Source: Salinarchaeum sp. IM2453 (GTDB lineage: Archaea > Halobacteriota > Halobacteria > Halobacteriales > Salinarchaeaceae). From it: a DNA stretch of 64,000 nucleotides. The translations under genes and the position numbers were made by a program. The notes under the pieces were generated by a model. That model did not search any database. It was not told the DNA's origin and was given only the letters and a program-made list of their open reading frames with translations. Below are positions 54,478-63,622 of the stretch, piece by piece (the stretch's first letter is position 1; every line of letters starts with the position of its first letter). The DNA lies in assembly GCF_019693215.1 (NCBI RefSeq), contig NZ_CP081183.1, positions 2,111,226 through 2,175,225 of the forward strand, written 5' to 3'.

Positions 54478-54538
54478 GTGTTCGGGTTATTATCCCAGCG
54501 TTTGGGATTCCTCCGCCTTCAGGCGGGGGAGGATGCCA
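54478..54538 (+). mobile_element. Family C right-end relic
   Basis: Bases tatcccagcgtttgggattc followed by the hairpin cctccgccttcaggcggggg and aggatgcca are the same pattern as the right end of the complete element at 44950-45008. The upstream ~30 bases show weaker similarity. It cuts the last codons of the HTH gene on the other strand. Confidence 0.6.
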
Positions 54539-54938
54539 ATGGAAAGTCAACGTCTACTCGAACCGTATCATACGGCAGATATGACGTCATCATATCATCA
54601 GTCTCGGTCACCTCAATAACTCCGTGGCTTGAGAGTAATTTAACATCATTGCAAACGGTCTCTGTTCCTCGATCAACTACCCTTGAGAGCGTCTTGATAT
54701 CAACAGGTTGCGCTGATTCAACCAATACGTTGAGAATCTCCATTCGCTGTGGTGTAACCACTTTTTGAAACGCATCTGGCGTATTAAGCACAATGGTCTT
54801 ATCTGGATTTACTGCCCGTTCTCTGCTAGGTAGTGTTGTTTCCTGATCTATATTGTCCGTGGGTATAACCCATAATTGCAAGACTCGCTGGTCTTGGTCC
54901 TTCGCGTTATGTTCTTTGTCGTTATCATTGCTGCTCAT
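54519..54938 (-). CDS. HVO_A0114-type HTH regulator, C-terminus altered by IS relic
   Basis: 139 residues when started at MSSNDNDKEHNAKDQDQRVL. The winged helix spans about 60-120 (VVTPQRMEILNVLVESAQPV; LSRVVDRGTETVCNDVKLLS), and the C-terminal LPYDTVRVDVDF is the family hallmark. The last four codons (SSPA) and the stop are contributed by the IS right end, so a few native residues are lost, but the core is whole. It is probably still functional. Confidence 0.6.
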   Translation of the reverse strand: MSSNDNDKEHNAKDQDQRVLQLWVIPTDNIDQETTLPSRERAVNPDKTIVLNTPDAFQKVVTPQRMEILNVLVESAQPVDIKTLSRVVDRGTETVCNDVKLLSSHGVIEVTETDDMMTSYLPYDTVRVDVDFPLASSPA

Positions 54939-55212
54939 ACACTCTGTCAAACTCCCGTTAATTGATAGTCAGCGTAGGCACTCTGCTGTTTTACCGACTG
55001 CTGCTGCCTATCCCCGCATGTCTTGTGTTGTGTATCGTCTATCGAACCAGTTAGTCATTTTGTCCAGACCAACTAGTTCAATAATTTATATTCAAACATA
55101 ATAATAATTCCCCACATGTGTAATATATATTACTAAACCGCTTGGCTTTTTCAGAACAGGAGAAAGACACGGTCTCTAGCCAGATTATCGATAGTACTGC
55201 TCTACTACGGTT

Positions 55213-55590
55213 GTGCCAATTTAACATTTACAGGCTACGTTCTCGTCTTCTAGGACTGACCGGTGTTGACTACCTCGGTATCAAGTAGTTCGAGAGGTGA
55301 AGCGTCTTGTCATCACGGAAATTTTCGATTTCTGTACGACCCCGAAGCTTGTTAGTGGACCCCTGTTCTCCCCGAGCGTAGTTCGGTAGGCCTGGTCTGA
55401 CCAGTCACACTCAACGCCCCTACCTTGCGGGTTGATTGACTGACACCCCGTAACTCACAACGCTTTGGGCTGTGAGTCACTGTGCTTTCGTGTGGATTCA
55501 AACTAAGTAAATGGTTATGGTCAACTACGTGTCGGCTTCCTCCAAAGGGGGGCAAGCCCTGTGGCATCCGCCTCGTACCGCCTGTGAATT
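55213..55590 (-). mobile_element. Composite IS relic incl. family B copy 5
   Basis: The left side (55213-55245) has the tttacaggctacgttctcgt motif of family A tails. The right side (55521-55590) is a degenerate family B relic (ggcaagccctgtggcatccg, then cctcgtaccgcctgtgaa). In between is a hairpin actcaca/tgtgagt (55453-55477). No frame remains. The ~700-base interval between the HTH gene and the kinase gene holds only this and A/T-rich promoter sequence near 54950-55140. Confidence 0.45.
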
Positions 55591-55662
55591 TGAATCCAGC
55601 TATGAATCCAGAAAAGTTAGATATCCTGAGGTGCACCTCAGAATAGCTAGTTAGTTTCCAGA

Positions 55663-57114
55663 TTACTTATCGCTAAATACAACGCTTGTAAACTCAAATC
55701 GGGTTCCACCGTCTTTCTCTGCTTTCAGAGTTATTTCCCAGCCATGCGCTTCGATGATGCGACGAACAATTGATAGGCCAAATCCAGTGCCGTCCTTTGA
55801 TGATGAATAGCCGGGATCGAACACCAGATCTTGTCTTTCGTCTGGGATTCCTGGTCCGTTATCCTCGACGAATATACCATCATTGCCATCCAATTGACCG
55901 ACGCGCACAGTAACATCTTGCCTCCCGTGCTCGACCGCGTTGCGAAATAGGTTCTCAAATACCTGTTGTAAGCGACTGAAGTCACCTTCCACTGTCATAT
56001 TATCAACGACCTCTAATGTCGCATCATTAGTGTCGACTTGATTCCAACACTTGCCAACAAGATCAGTTACGTTGATTGATTCAACTTCAGCAATTGTCTC
56101 ACCCTGTCGAGCAAGTGCAAGGGTATCTTCAACGAGAGTTTCGATGCGGTCGAGCGACTCAACAAGCGGGTCAGTATGTGGACTCTCAACTTCCTCTTCG
56201 AGAAGTGCAGCTCGTCCCTGTGCAACATTGAGCGGATTGCGTAGATCGTGTGAAATAACACTTGCAAATTCGTCAAGTCGCTCTTTCTGCCGACGAAGCT
56301 TTTGTTGCTGGTGCTTCTGTGTGGTGATATCTATAAGAAGTCCAATATCAGCGACATTGGCATCATCTCCGGATCCAGTTTCGATCCGCTGGGCGTAATC
56401 ACTCACCCAGCGAATACCCTCCTCAGTCTGAAGACGGTACTCACGCTTATACGAATCTCCAGGCTCAGCCAGTGTTGCTTCCTCCTTTACTAATGATTCG
56501 TCCTCCGGGTGAACATAAGTCAGATATTCATCAGTGGATTTGATGTTAGTTTCCAACACTGGATTTGGTGTCGGATAGGTTTCAACAGCTCCCGTTGCTG
56601 GATCAATTTCATAGATAACACTGGTTGTCGCCTTGAGTATCAGCTCTATACGCTGCTGTGTCTGCTCAAGTCTTTGCTGGTATGCCCGCTGTTCAGTCTG
56701 ATCTCGCGCAATGCCAACAATTTGCGTTACCTGTCTATCTTCGATGATAGGTGTCAGCGTTGTTTGCCAGTATGTTATTCCAGCAGGAACCTCAATCGTC
56801 TCTTCGTAGTTGATCGTATCACGACAATCAACACATCGCTGATAGTTTTCAACAAGTTCAGTTGCTTGCTGAGCGTCAAAGAGGTCTGATGGTGTCTGTT
56901 CCTGCAAGTCTTCCTGGGAAAGACCGGTTCGCTGTTGATGTGACGGATTATTACGTTGGTAACGGAATACATATTCTCCGTCCGTCTCCTCAACATTAAT
57001 CAGAAATATACTGTCATCGACTGTGTCGAAGATCCGCTGATATACCTCCTCGTTTTCATTCGAATCAGAACCAGCGGTATTGATAACTTCATTGCTCTTC
57101 TCTTGATTTCCCAT
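55663..57114 (-). CDS. Two-PAS sensor histidine kinase
   Basis: 483 residues when started at MGNQEKSNEVINTAGSDSNE; a Met nine codons upstream (57141) is possible. It is cytoplasmic: PAS1 (about 22-140, ending GIARDQTEQR), PAS2 (about 155-270, ending GLLIDITTQKHQ), then HisKA with phosphoacceptor His289 (ASVISHDLRNPLNVAQG) and an ATPase domain with NLFRNAVEHG, VEDNGPGIP and GTGFGLSIV. No partner regulator is adjacent. The signal is unknown. Confidence 0.88.
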   Translation of the reverse strand: MGNQEKSNEVINTAGSDSNENEEVYQRIFDTVDDSIFLINVEETDGEYVFRYQRNNPSHQQRTGLSQEDLQEQTPSDLFDAQQATELVENYQRCVDCRDTINYEETIEVPAGITYWQTTLTPIIEDRQVTQIVGIARDQTEQRAYQQRLEQTQQRIELILKATTSVIYEIDPATGAVETYPTPNPVLETNIKSTDEYLTYVHPEDESLVKEEATLAEPGDSYKREYRLQTEEGIRWVSDYAQRIETGSGDDANVADIGLLIDITTQKHQQQKLRRQKERLDEFASVISHDLRNPLNVAQGRAALLEEEVESPHTDPLVESLDRIETLVEDTLALARQGETIAEVESINVTDLVGKCWNQVDTNDATLEVVDNMTVEGDFSRLQQVFENLFRNAVEHGRQDVTVRVGQLDGNDGIFVEDNGPGIPDERQDLVFDPGYSSSKDGTGFGLSIVRRIIEAHGWEITLKAEKDGGTRFEFTSVVFSDK

Positions 57115-57271
57115 TGCATAATATATGTTTGGTAGATACAAAAGTAGTCAGTTCTGTGCGGCCACTGTGATATTGCCCCCATCTATGTGATTCGTAATCT
57201 CTGCTCCCAGAATGATAGCTACCTGAAGGAACCCAGGCAATCTTCTATACGGTGGTTTTATTTCCTTCAGA

Positions 57272-59431
57272 GTGTTTTCAGAACAGACAAGTCAAGTGGT
57301 TACTGATATCGCACTCACTGTTGATCTCGCAATCATTCTATTGAGCGCAGCATTACTCGGGTTTGTCGCCAGACAGACCGGACAGCCCACAATCATTGCG
57401 TATATTGTAGCAGGGGTACTTATTGGGCCTGTTGCCTTCGGAATTGTCGAGGTTACGGAACTGACTGAGACGCTCTCAGATTTCGGGCTTGCATTTCTCC
57501 TCTTTTTACTCGGAATTAAGATGCGGCTTGATGATATCCGACATGTTCTTTCTCCAATTGTTAAGATATCAATTCCGCAAATGACAGCCGTTGCAACTGT
57601 CGGATTTGGAGTTGCTTACGTGCTCGGGTTTTCGCTTCTTGAGTCAGTTATGATTGGTCTGGCGGTGATGTATAGCTCGACGGCAGTTGTAATTAAGATG
57701 CTTACTGACAAGGGTGAAGCAACGACCCTTCACGGAAAGATCGATGTTGGTGTCTTACAGCGTTAGCAAGGCGAAAGCCCACCCGTTTACGGGTGTGGAT
57801 AAAGCCAACAACTGGGAATCTATCCACGGGACTGAGCTATCCCGGTGTTTTATCAGCAATCAGAACGTAGACATGACCACGCCGAGGCGGTTTCGCCGCC
57901 CTATTAAACGGATAATATCGGGATTCGGACCACACCACGTCTGAAGGAATCCCCTTCAGGCCGCTGGCTGTGGATTCCGGACACACGGTAACTCTGAATC
58001 CCATGCCGGGATAGGAGTAACGGCGGCTTGGCCCCGCCAGCGGTCTGGTCATGCCGACTGGACTGCAAACCTGAAACTCCCAACCAAGCGGTGCGGTGCC
58101 GTGGGAATCCCACCCCGTTCACGGGTGGGAGGAGGTCAATTGCGCAGGACATCGTCGTTGTTATTCTACTTGCTGTTTTGGCTGCAGGACGACCAGACAG
58201 TGTAGCTGAGATTGGGACAACTCTAGTGATCGTTCTTATACTTGTTGCGCTTATTATAGTTGCTGCATTAGCTGCCTCGAAATATGTTCTTCCGAAGCTC
58301 TTTCGGCGAATCGCCAACAACAAAGATGTCTTTTTCCTAATTGCAATCTCGTGGGTATTTCTGTTTATTTTTGTTTCTGATCAGATCAATCTCTTTCTTT
58401 CGCCACTTGGTATCGAAGCGTATCTCTCTATTGAGATGGGAGCATTCCTTGCTGGACTGGCAATTGCTCAACTTCCATACAGTAAACAACTACAAGACCG
58501 AGTCAACCCTCTAACTGACCTGTTTGTAATGATTTTCTTTGTCTCTGTCGCACTGGACATTGAAGCAAGCGAACTTCTATTCTACTGGGAGGAAGCGGTT
58601 ATCGCTGCTGCAGTACTTATGCCTGCGAAATTCCTGATCTTCTTTGTCCTCATCAACTGGCAGGACTTCGACATTGAGACAAACTTCCTTGGCAGTCTGT
58701 ATATGATTCAGGTTAGTGAGTTTGGCATTGTTGTCGGTGTTGCTGCACTCGAAGGGAATTTTATCAGCGAAGAGATCCTTGGATTCCTAACTCTGCTTGC
58801 GTTGATCACGATGGCTGTTTCGGTATACTTCATTGCCTTTGGTGACAAACTATTCAACCGATTTGAATCACAGCTATCACGGTTTGAACCTGAGGATACC
58901 TTCTCTGACGGCGCGAAAGATTACTATGAGCACGCTGTTGTTGTTGGATATGATGATGTCACGCGAAATATCCTTCCGTTATTGGATGAACATTATGATG
59001 ATGTAGTTGTTGTTGATCGCCAGGTAGAACATACTGAGGCTCTGAAATCCGCCGGATTTGATGCTGTGTATGGCAACATGAAAAGTGCAACTATCCGCAA
59101 GGACATCGGCTTAAAGAAAGCTGACTTTGTTCTTTCATCATCTGACCAAGTTCCAGTGAATAAAACAATATTAGAGGAAGTACCTGACGATGCGACAGTA
59201 TTTGTTGAGGCTAATACGCAAGAGGAGGCTGATGAACTGTACAAGCATGGAGCTGACTATGTTATTACGAGTGTTGATCTTGCAGCTGATCGATTGGCTA
59301 ATTATCTCCGAGCGCACGCTGAAGGGCGCCCGGAATTCAACCGAGCGATCACAAGTGACGGAGAACTCCTTCGCAACCCGGATCCATTTCCGGAAACACA
59401 TGACCAGATGGTTGGTGATCTTGATGATTAA
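57272..59431 (+). pseudogene. CPA2 antiporter (QD type) split by a 381-bp element
   Basis: The two pieces together encode ~592 residues collinear with the antiporter at 47442-49244. Piece one ends KIDVGVL at 57757. Piece two resumes at 58139 with IAQDIVVVILLAVLAAG, so the element sits two codons before the Gln-Asp ion site. The element keeps the frame (381 is a multiple of 3) but carries a stop codon after 3 codons. The second half includes a TrkA-N domain beginning HAVVVGYDDVTRNILPLL, lacking the Gly-rich loop as in its paralogue. GTG start. Confidence 0.85.
57758..58138 (+). mobile_element. 381-bp non-autonomous TnpB-derived element
   Basis: The left end cagcgttagcaaggcgaaag with the hairpin cccacccgt-tta-cgggtg matches the 299-bp element at 35349. 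The right end (hairpin cccaccccgttcacgggtgg and gaggaggtca) matches the complete TnpB element. Inside is a remnant of tnpB (gataggagtaacggcggctt, equal to the DRSNG part of the TnpB tail). No target duplication is seen, as expected for IS605-type movement; the exact border has a one-base ambiguity because an A occurs at both joints. Confidence 0.85.
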
Positions 59432-59467
59432 TCAAATTACCCGGTATACGTTGCGAAACACGCGTCT

Positions 59468-59489
59468 TCGGCTACTAAGTAGTAGCCGA
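59468..59489 (+). other. Hairpin between the two antiporter genes
   Basis: tcggctact-aagt-agtagccga forms a perfect 9-bp stem with a 4-base loop, in the 83-base gap between the split antiporter and its partner. No T-run follows, so it may be an mRNA processing or stability element and not a terminator. In the paralogous operon the genes overlap and no such gap exists. Confidence 0.4.
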
Positions 59490-59514
59490 CAGCCGATGTG
59501 CGGTGGTGATTGCA

Positions 59515-61161
59515 ATGTCTGAGCTTTTGACAACAGTTGCGGTTCTGTTCATTATTGCTGGACCATTCCTGCTAATCGCCGATTGGTTTGACTTCCCGGC
59601 GGTTCCATTTTTGATCATCGCAGGCATTCTTGCCGGTGCTCTTGTTATTGAGGAAGACGCATTGCTACTTGAGCTGGCTAGATACGGCGTCGCACTGTTA
59701 GTATTTGATTTCGGACTCCGGATTCAACTGGATGAAATCCGAACTGTTCTTGCCGATAGCGAACTTGCTGCCCTTGGTCATATATTCATTGCTGGATCAC
59801 TGGGTACAGGATTTGGATTTGTACTTGGAGTGCCACTTGAGCAAGCGGTCTTTCTGGGTGTTGCTGTGGCACTGTCCTCAACGATGGTTGGAACAGCACT
59901 CTCAAAAACAGAACTCAATATAAATCTCGTTCGTGGTCGATTGGCAGACTCGATCAATTTTGTCGAAGATCTCGTTGCTGTCGGTATTATTCTGGTGGTC
60001 GGAGCAGGGACACTTGCGCCAGATCCTGTCGCAATCGAGCTAGGTTACGGTGTTATGCTACTAATTGGGGCTCTTATTGTCAACCGATACTTGTTCAGTC
60101 TGGTTGGCCGACTGGCGAGTGGATCTGATGAGCTTATGATTGTTGGCGTGGTCTCGTTGCTGGTTTTATTTCTCGGCGCGGCAGAGCTTGCTGGCATCTC
60201 GATCGTTATTGGGACATTTGCCGCCGGCATTGCGGTCCGACACGAACCTGGAGAATATCTCGGTTTGTTCACTGGTCTGGAATCAATCAAGGACTTCTTT
60301 ATTGCAATTTTCTTTGTTACTGTTGGAGCACTGGTTGTGGTTCCGTTCTTCGAGATGCCTGCAGCCGCGTCCATCGAGAAACTCCTGATCGCTTCTGGAT
60401 TAATCATTTTCACTGTGGTGATAAAACCAGTAATCACAGTTGCGACTCTTCTCTACCAAGGATACGAGGCACGTACCGCGACATTAACAGCGCTGACAAC
60501 TGATCAAGTCAGCGAATTCGCTCTGATTATCGCAATCGAGGCGTTGTTGCTTGGCTTGCTGGCCCAGTCTGTGTTTGATGCAATTATCTTTGCTGCCGCT
60601 GTTACAATGGTCACATCGAGTCTCACACACCGATATGACGAACAAATATATCGGTGGCTTGCAGGTCAAAATATCCTCCCGACTCGGCACAGAAAAGTTG
60701 ATGAGCTAAGCCATGTGTCTGAAGATATCTCAGACCATGCCATTATCGTCGGCTATGGAAGAACGGGCAGACAGCTCGTTGAGACGTATGAGGAAATGGA
60801 CGAGCCTTACGTTGTGATTGAAAATGATTTAACCCGTCGTGATGAGATTGCTGCTAAGTGTGATCAGTATATCTTTGGTGATGCAATGAACCAGTATGTT
60901 TGGGAGAAAGCAAATGCCGATGAGGCTAATATCATTATTTCGACAACACTGTCCGAACGAATGTCTAAGCGGCTACTTGAATTTGACTTTGATCCAGATC
61001 TTATACTCCGTGCGACAGAACAGCGCACCGCCCTTGAGTTGCTTGATGCTGGAGCGACATACGTTATTGTCTCAGATCTGCTGGCAGGTGAGCAATTGAT
61101 AAAGAAGGTCCGGGAAGTGCTTGACGACGATGTCAGTTCTGTAGAACCAAAGTTCCATTGA
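59515..61161 (+). CDS. CPA2 cation:proton antiporter with TrkA-N domain (ED type)
   Basis: 548 residues when started at MSELLTTVAVLFIIAG, which aligns with the start of the paralogue at 45763-47445; GTG codons just upstream are alternatives. The ion site has LSSTMVGTAL followed by NFVEDLVAVG (Glu151-Asp152). The TrkA-N domain begins DHAIIVGYGRTGRQLVETYE (~395), with a proper GxGxxG, and ends near 520. It should remain functional although its upstream partner is broken. Confidence 0.88.
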   Translation: MSELLTTVAVLFIIAGPFLLIADWFDFPAVPFLIIAGILAGALVIEEDALLLELARYGVALLVFDFGLRIQLDEIRTVLADSELAALGHIFIAGSLGTGFGFVLGVPLEQAVFLGVAVALSSTMVGTALSKTELNINLVRGRLADSINFVEDLVAVGIILVVGAGTLAPDPVAIELGYGVMLLIGALIVNRYLFSLVGRLASGSDELMIVGVVSLLVLFLGAAELAGISIVIGTFAAGIAVRHEPGEYLGLFTGLESIKDFFIAIFFVTVGALVVVPFFEMPAAASIEKLLIASGLIIFTVVIKPVITVATLLYQGYEARTATLTALTTDQVSEFALIIAIEALLLGLLAQSVFDAIIFAAAVTMVTSSLTHRYDEQIYRWLAGQNILPTRHRKVDELSHVSEDISDHAIIVGYGRTGRQLVETYEEMDEPYVVIENDLTRRDEIAAKCDQYIFGDAMNQYVWEKANADEANIIISTTLSERMSKRLLEFDFDPDLILRATEQRTALELLDAGATYVIVSDLLAGEQLIKKVREVLDDDVSSVEPKFH

Positions 61162-61305
61162 CATACACATAAGTTGTCTACTGCAAAATCCACTTTCCAT
61201 TGTCGCATTGAACAGCTCAAACACCGTCAGTCTGCTACACAAACAGCATTGAAAATAGGACGCTGACGCTAACTTAATTAGGCTAGCGCAGATACTATTG
61301 ATACC

Positions 61306-62679
61306 GTGACAGATAACGGCGGCGGACAAACAGGTGAAGACGAACTTGATCGGACAATTGGGTTAGCTGGTGCTCTCACAATTGGGACAGGTACGATGAT
61401 CGGTGCCGGTATCTTTGTTTTTCCTGGCCTGGCAGCAGGTGAGGCTGGACCTGCGGCATCAGTTTCATTCGCAATCGGAGCAGTCATTGCCTTACTGGTG
61501 GCATTGCCAACATCGGAGTTGGCAACAGCAATGCCCAAAAGCGGCGGTGGCTATTATTTTGTTTCACGCGGACTCGGAGCATTGCCGGGGGCAATTGTTG
61601 GGATTGGGCTCGTTTTTGGACTGACCTTTGCAACGGCGTTTTATTTGGTTGGGTTTGGCGAATATGTCATTGAGATTCTTATCGAAATAGGGGTCATAGA
61701 ATCACCAGGTGTGGCGGTCGGACCTATTGAGGTCGTCAGCGTTGTTGGTGTTCTCCTTGGCGTGGGGTTGACGGTCCTCAGTGTGTTTGGCACAGAGAAT
61801 ACTGAATCGTTACAGAACGCTGTTGTTGGACTACTATTGGCAATTCTAATCGTCTTCCTTACAGTGAGCGGACTCGATTTACTTGGCGTTCGAGGAGAAT
61901 CAAGAGTTAGTGGATCCTTCGCTCCAGAAGGATATACTCCGATTCTTACAACGGCTGCTCTTGTTTTTACCTCATACCTTGGTTTTGCACAGATTGCCAC
62001 AGTCGCTGAGGACATTGTTAATCCTGATCGTAATCTTCCACTCTCAATGGTTGGATCAGTTGTTCTTGTCGGCGTCTTTTATGTTGTGACGCTCCTGATC
62101 ACGGGCTACACTTTTCCAAGTGAGGAGTTATTGGAAATGGGTGAGACCGCAATTGTTGACGTGGCAGAGGAGTATCTCGGCTTGGCCGGCGCAATTGCTA
62201 TCCTTATCGGTGGATTGCTCGCAACGCTGTCATCAGCAAATGCATCGATATTGAGTGCGTCTCGAGCACTATACGGTCTAAGCTCTGACCGACTTGCTCC
62301 ACCGGTTGCTGCAAAAGTCAACCGGGAATATGGTACACCACACTTTGCGTTAGCGTTTGTTGGTGGAACTACGATTGTGCTTGTTGCTTTCGGGCGAACA
62401 GAGGTTCTTGCAGAAGTCGCATCGTTCCTACATCTCATTCTTTACGGGCTCATATGTGTTGCACTACTTGTCATCCGACGGCGTGATCCAGGCTGGTACT
62501 CCCCATCGTTCCGTTGTCCTGGATATCCAGCTGTTCCAATCATAGGGGGCCTTGCCAGTTTTGCGTTGATTCTGTTCATGCAGCGACTTTCACAGATCCT
62601 TGGCATCATCATTTCTGTGATCGCAATCGGATGGTATCTGGTCTATGCAAGAGATGTGAATCTGAAAGATGATCTCTAA
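61306..62679 (+). CDS. Amino acid permease, APC superfamily
   Basis: A 457-residue permease with about twelve helices and a GTG start. The first helix has the unwound substrate motif TIGTGTMIGAGIFVFPG (about 25-41), and helix 2-3 has SELATAMPKSGGGYYFVSRG, both typical of the APC family. Helix 8 carries ANASILSASRALYGLS. The substrate is unknown; it may serve osmotic balance in view of the neighbours. It lies 145 bases behind the antiporter and converges with the TrmB gene. Confidence 0.85.
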   Translation: MTDNGGGQTGEDELDRTIGLAGALTIGTGTMIGAGIFVFPGLAAGEAGPAASVSFAIGAVIALLVALPTSELATAMPKSGGGYYFVSRGLGALPGAIVGIGLVFGLTFATAFYLVGFGEYVIEILIEIGVIESPGVAVGPIEVVSVVGVLLGVGLTVLSVFGTENTESLQNAVVGLLLAILIVFLTVSGLDLLGVRGESRVSGSFAPEGYTPILTTAALVFTSYLGFAQIATVAEDIVNPDRNLPLSMVGSVVLVGVFYVVTLLITGYTFPSEELLEMGETAIVDVAEEYLGLAGAIAILIGGLLATLSSANASILSASRALYGLSSDRLAPPVAAKVNREYGTPHFALAFVGGTTIVLVAFGRTEVLAEVASFLHLILYGLICVALLVIRRRDPGWYSPSFRCPGYPAVPIIGGLASFALILFMQRLSQILGIIISVIAIGWYLVYARDVNLKDDL

Positions 62680-62803
62680 CCAACAGGAACTACCGCGGAA
62701 TTGAAGCAATTTATCTAACGCTATTCGCTTTTTATGCCATAGCTGGTATACGGTAATGCCCGTCTTGATCAAGATACAATACCGTTCTGTACTCTCATCT
62801 TCT

Positions 62804-63622
62804 TCAGGGGTCGTTGGCAGGTAATGTCCCTAATCCAGCGGCCATAAGCCGACGGACAATTGCCACAAATCCATTATTAAATCCGCGACCAAACACCGCT
62901 TGCTCGCGTACCCCGTTCTCTGGGGTTGTCTCTTCAAATGTACTGACCATAATTGTCGCTTTATCAACCAAGAGCAACCGACTGATCGTCGTATCATCTT
63001 TAGGAATCGGCGACTCGTCTAACCATTTCAACTCAGAGAGGAACACAGAAGTGCTGGGAAGATGTTCCTGCAATTGTCTTTGTGTAGACTCATCGGTCGT
63101 ACCAATTAGAACATTAGCTCCCCGAGCTGCTGCCTCAGCAAGATGATCAATGAGTCGTCCAGATAGATCAACACGTTGATCAAAAATTAGCAGTAGTTCT
63201 TCTTCTGCCTCTGTCGTAAGCTGATTAATTCGGTTTTCAATCGCCGCGCTGCCCGAAAGTGTCCATACCTCATGTTTTACCGATCCGTCGTCGTCAATCG
63301 GATCCATGATTTCCAGTGACTTCTGTAACTCGGCTACCCGCTCGGTATACTCTTTCCGAAGTGTTTCAGTTGCTTCAGGAATTGAAACAGCGCGGAATAC
63401 CTTTGGATTTGAATGCTGGATCTCGATTAAACCTTTTTTTTCAAGTACGTCGGCAGCATCGTACACTCGAGTTCGTGGCACAGCAGAAATCTCGCTTATT
63501 TCCTTTGCCGTTGCCTCCGGCAAGCGCGTCAAAGCGGTAAATGTTCGCGCCTCATATTCTTTTAATCCCAATTTCTTAAGTAATTCAACCGCACTCTGTT
63601 GCTTTTGTGATGTCATATTCAT
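62804..63622 (-). CDS. TrmB-family transcriptional regulator
   Basis: A 272-residue TrmB regulator. The N-terminal winged helix (about 10-75: LKKLGLKEYEARTFTALTRL; ISAVPRTRVYDAADVLEKKG) is followed by a coiled-coil (RKEYTERVAELQKSLEIMD) and a phospholipase-D-like ligand domain (about 115-265). In other archaea TrmB proteins control sugar and energy genes; the ligand here is unknown. It starts at 63622 or at a second Met two codons later. It is convergent with the permease. Confidence 0.82.
   Translation of the reverse strand: MNMTSQKQQSAVELLKKLGLKEYEARTFTALTRLPEATAKEISEISAVPRTRVYDAADVLEKKGLIEIQHSNPKVFRAVSIPEATETLRKEYTERVAELQKSLEIMDPIDDDGSVKHEVWTLSGSAAIENRINQLTTEAEEELLLIFDQRVDLSGRLIDHLAEAAARGANVLIGTTDESTQRQLQEHLPSTSVFLSELKWLDESPIPKDDTTISRLLLVDKATIMVSTFEETTPENGVREQAVFGRGFNNGFVAIVRRLMAAGLGTLPANDP

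Noticed and set aside
6046-55590. CRISPR-like interpretation of the ~50-base repeats
   Set aside because: The copies are dispersed by 10-20 kb, in both orientations, with no spacer array and no cas genes.
57272-61161. Mrp-type multisubunit antiporter
   Set aside because: No MnhA-G subunit features; both genes are single-chain CPA2 proteins with TrkA-N domains.
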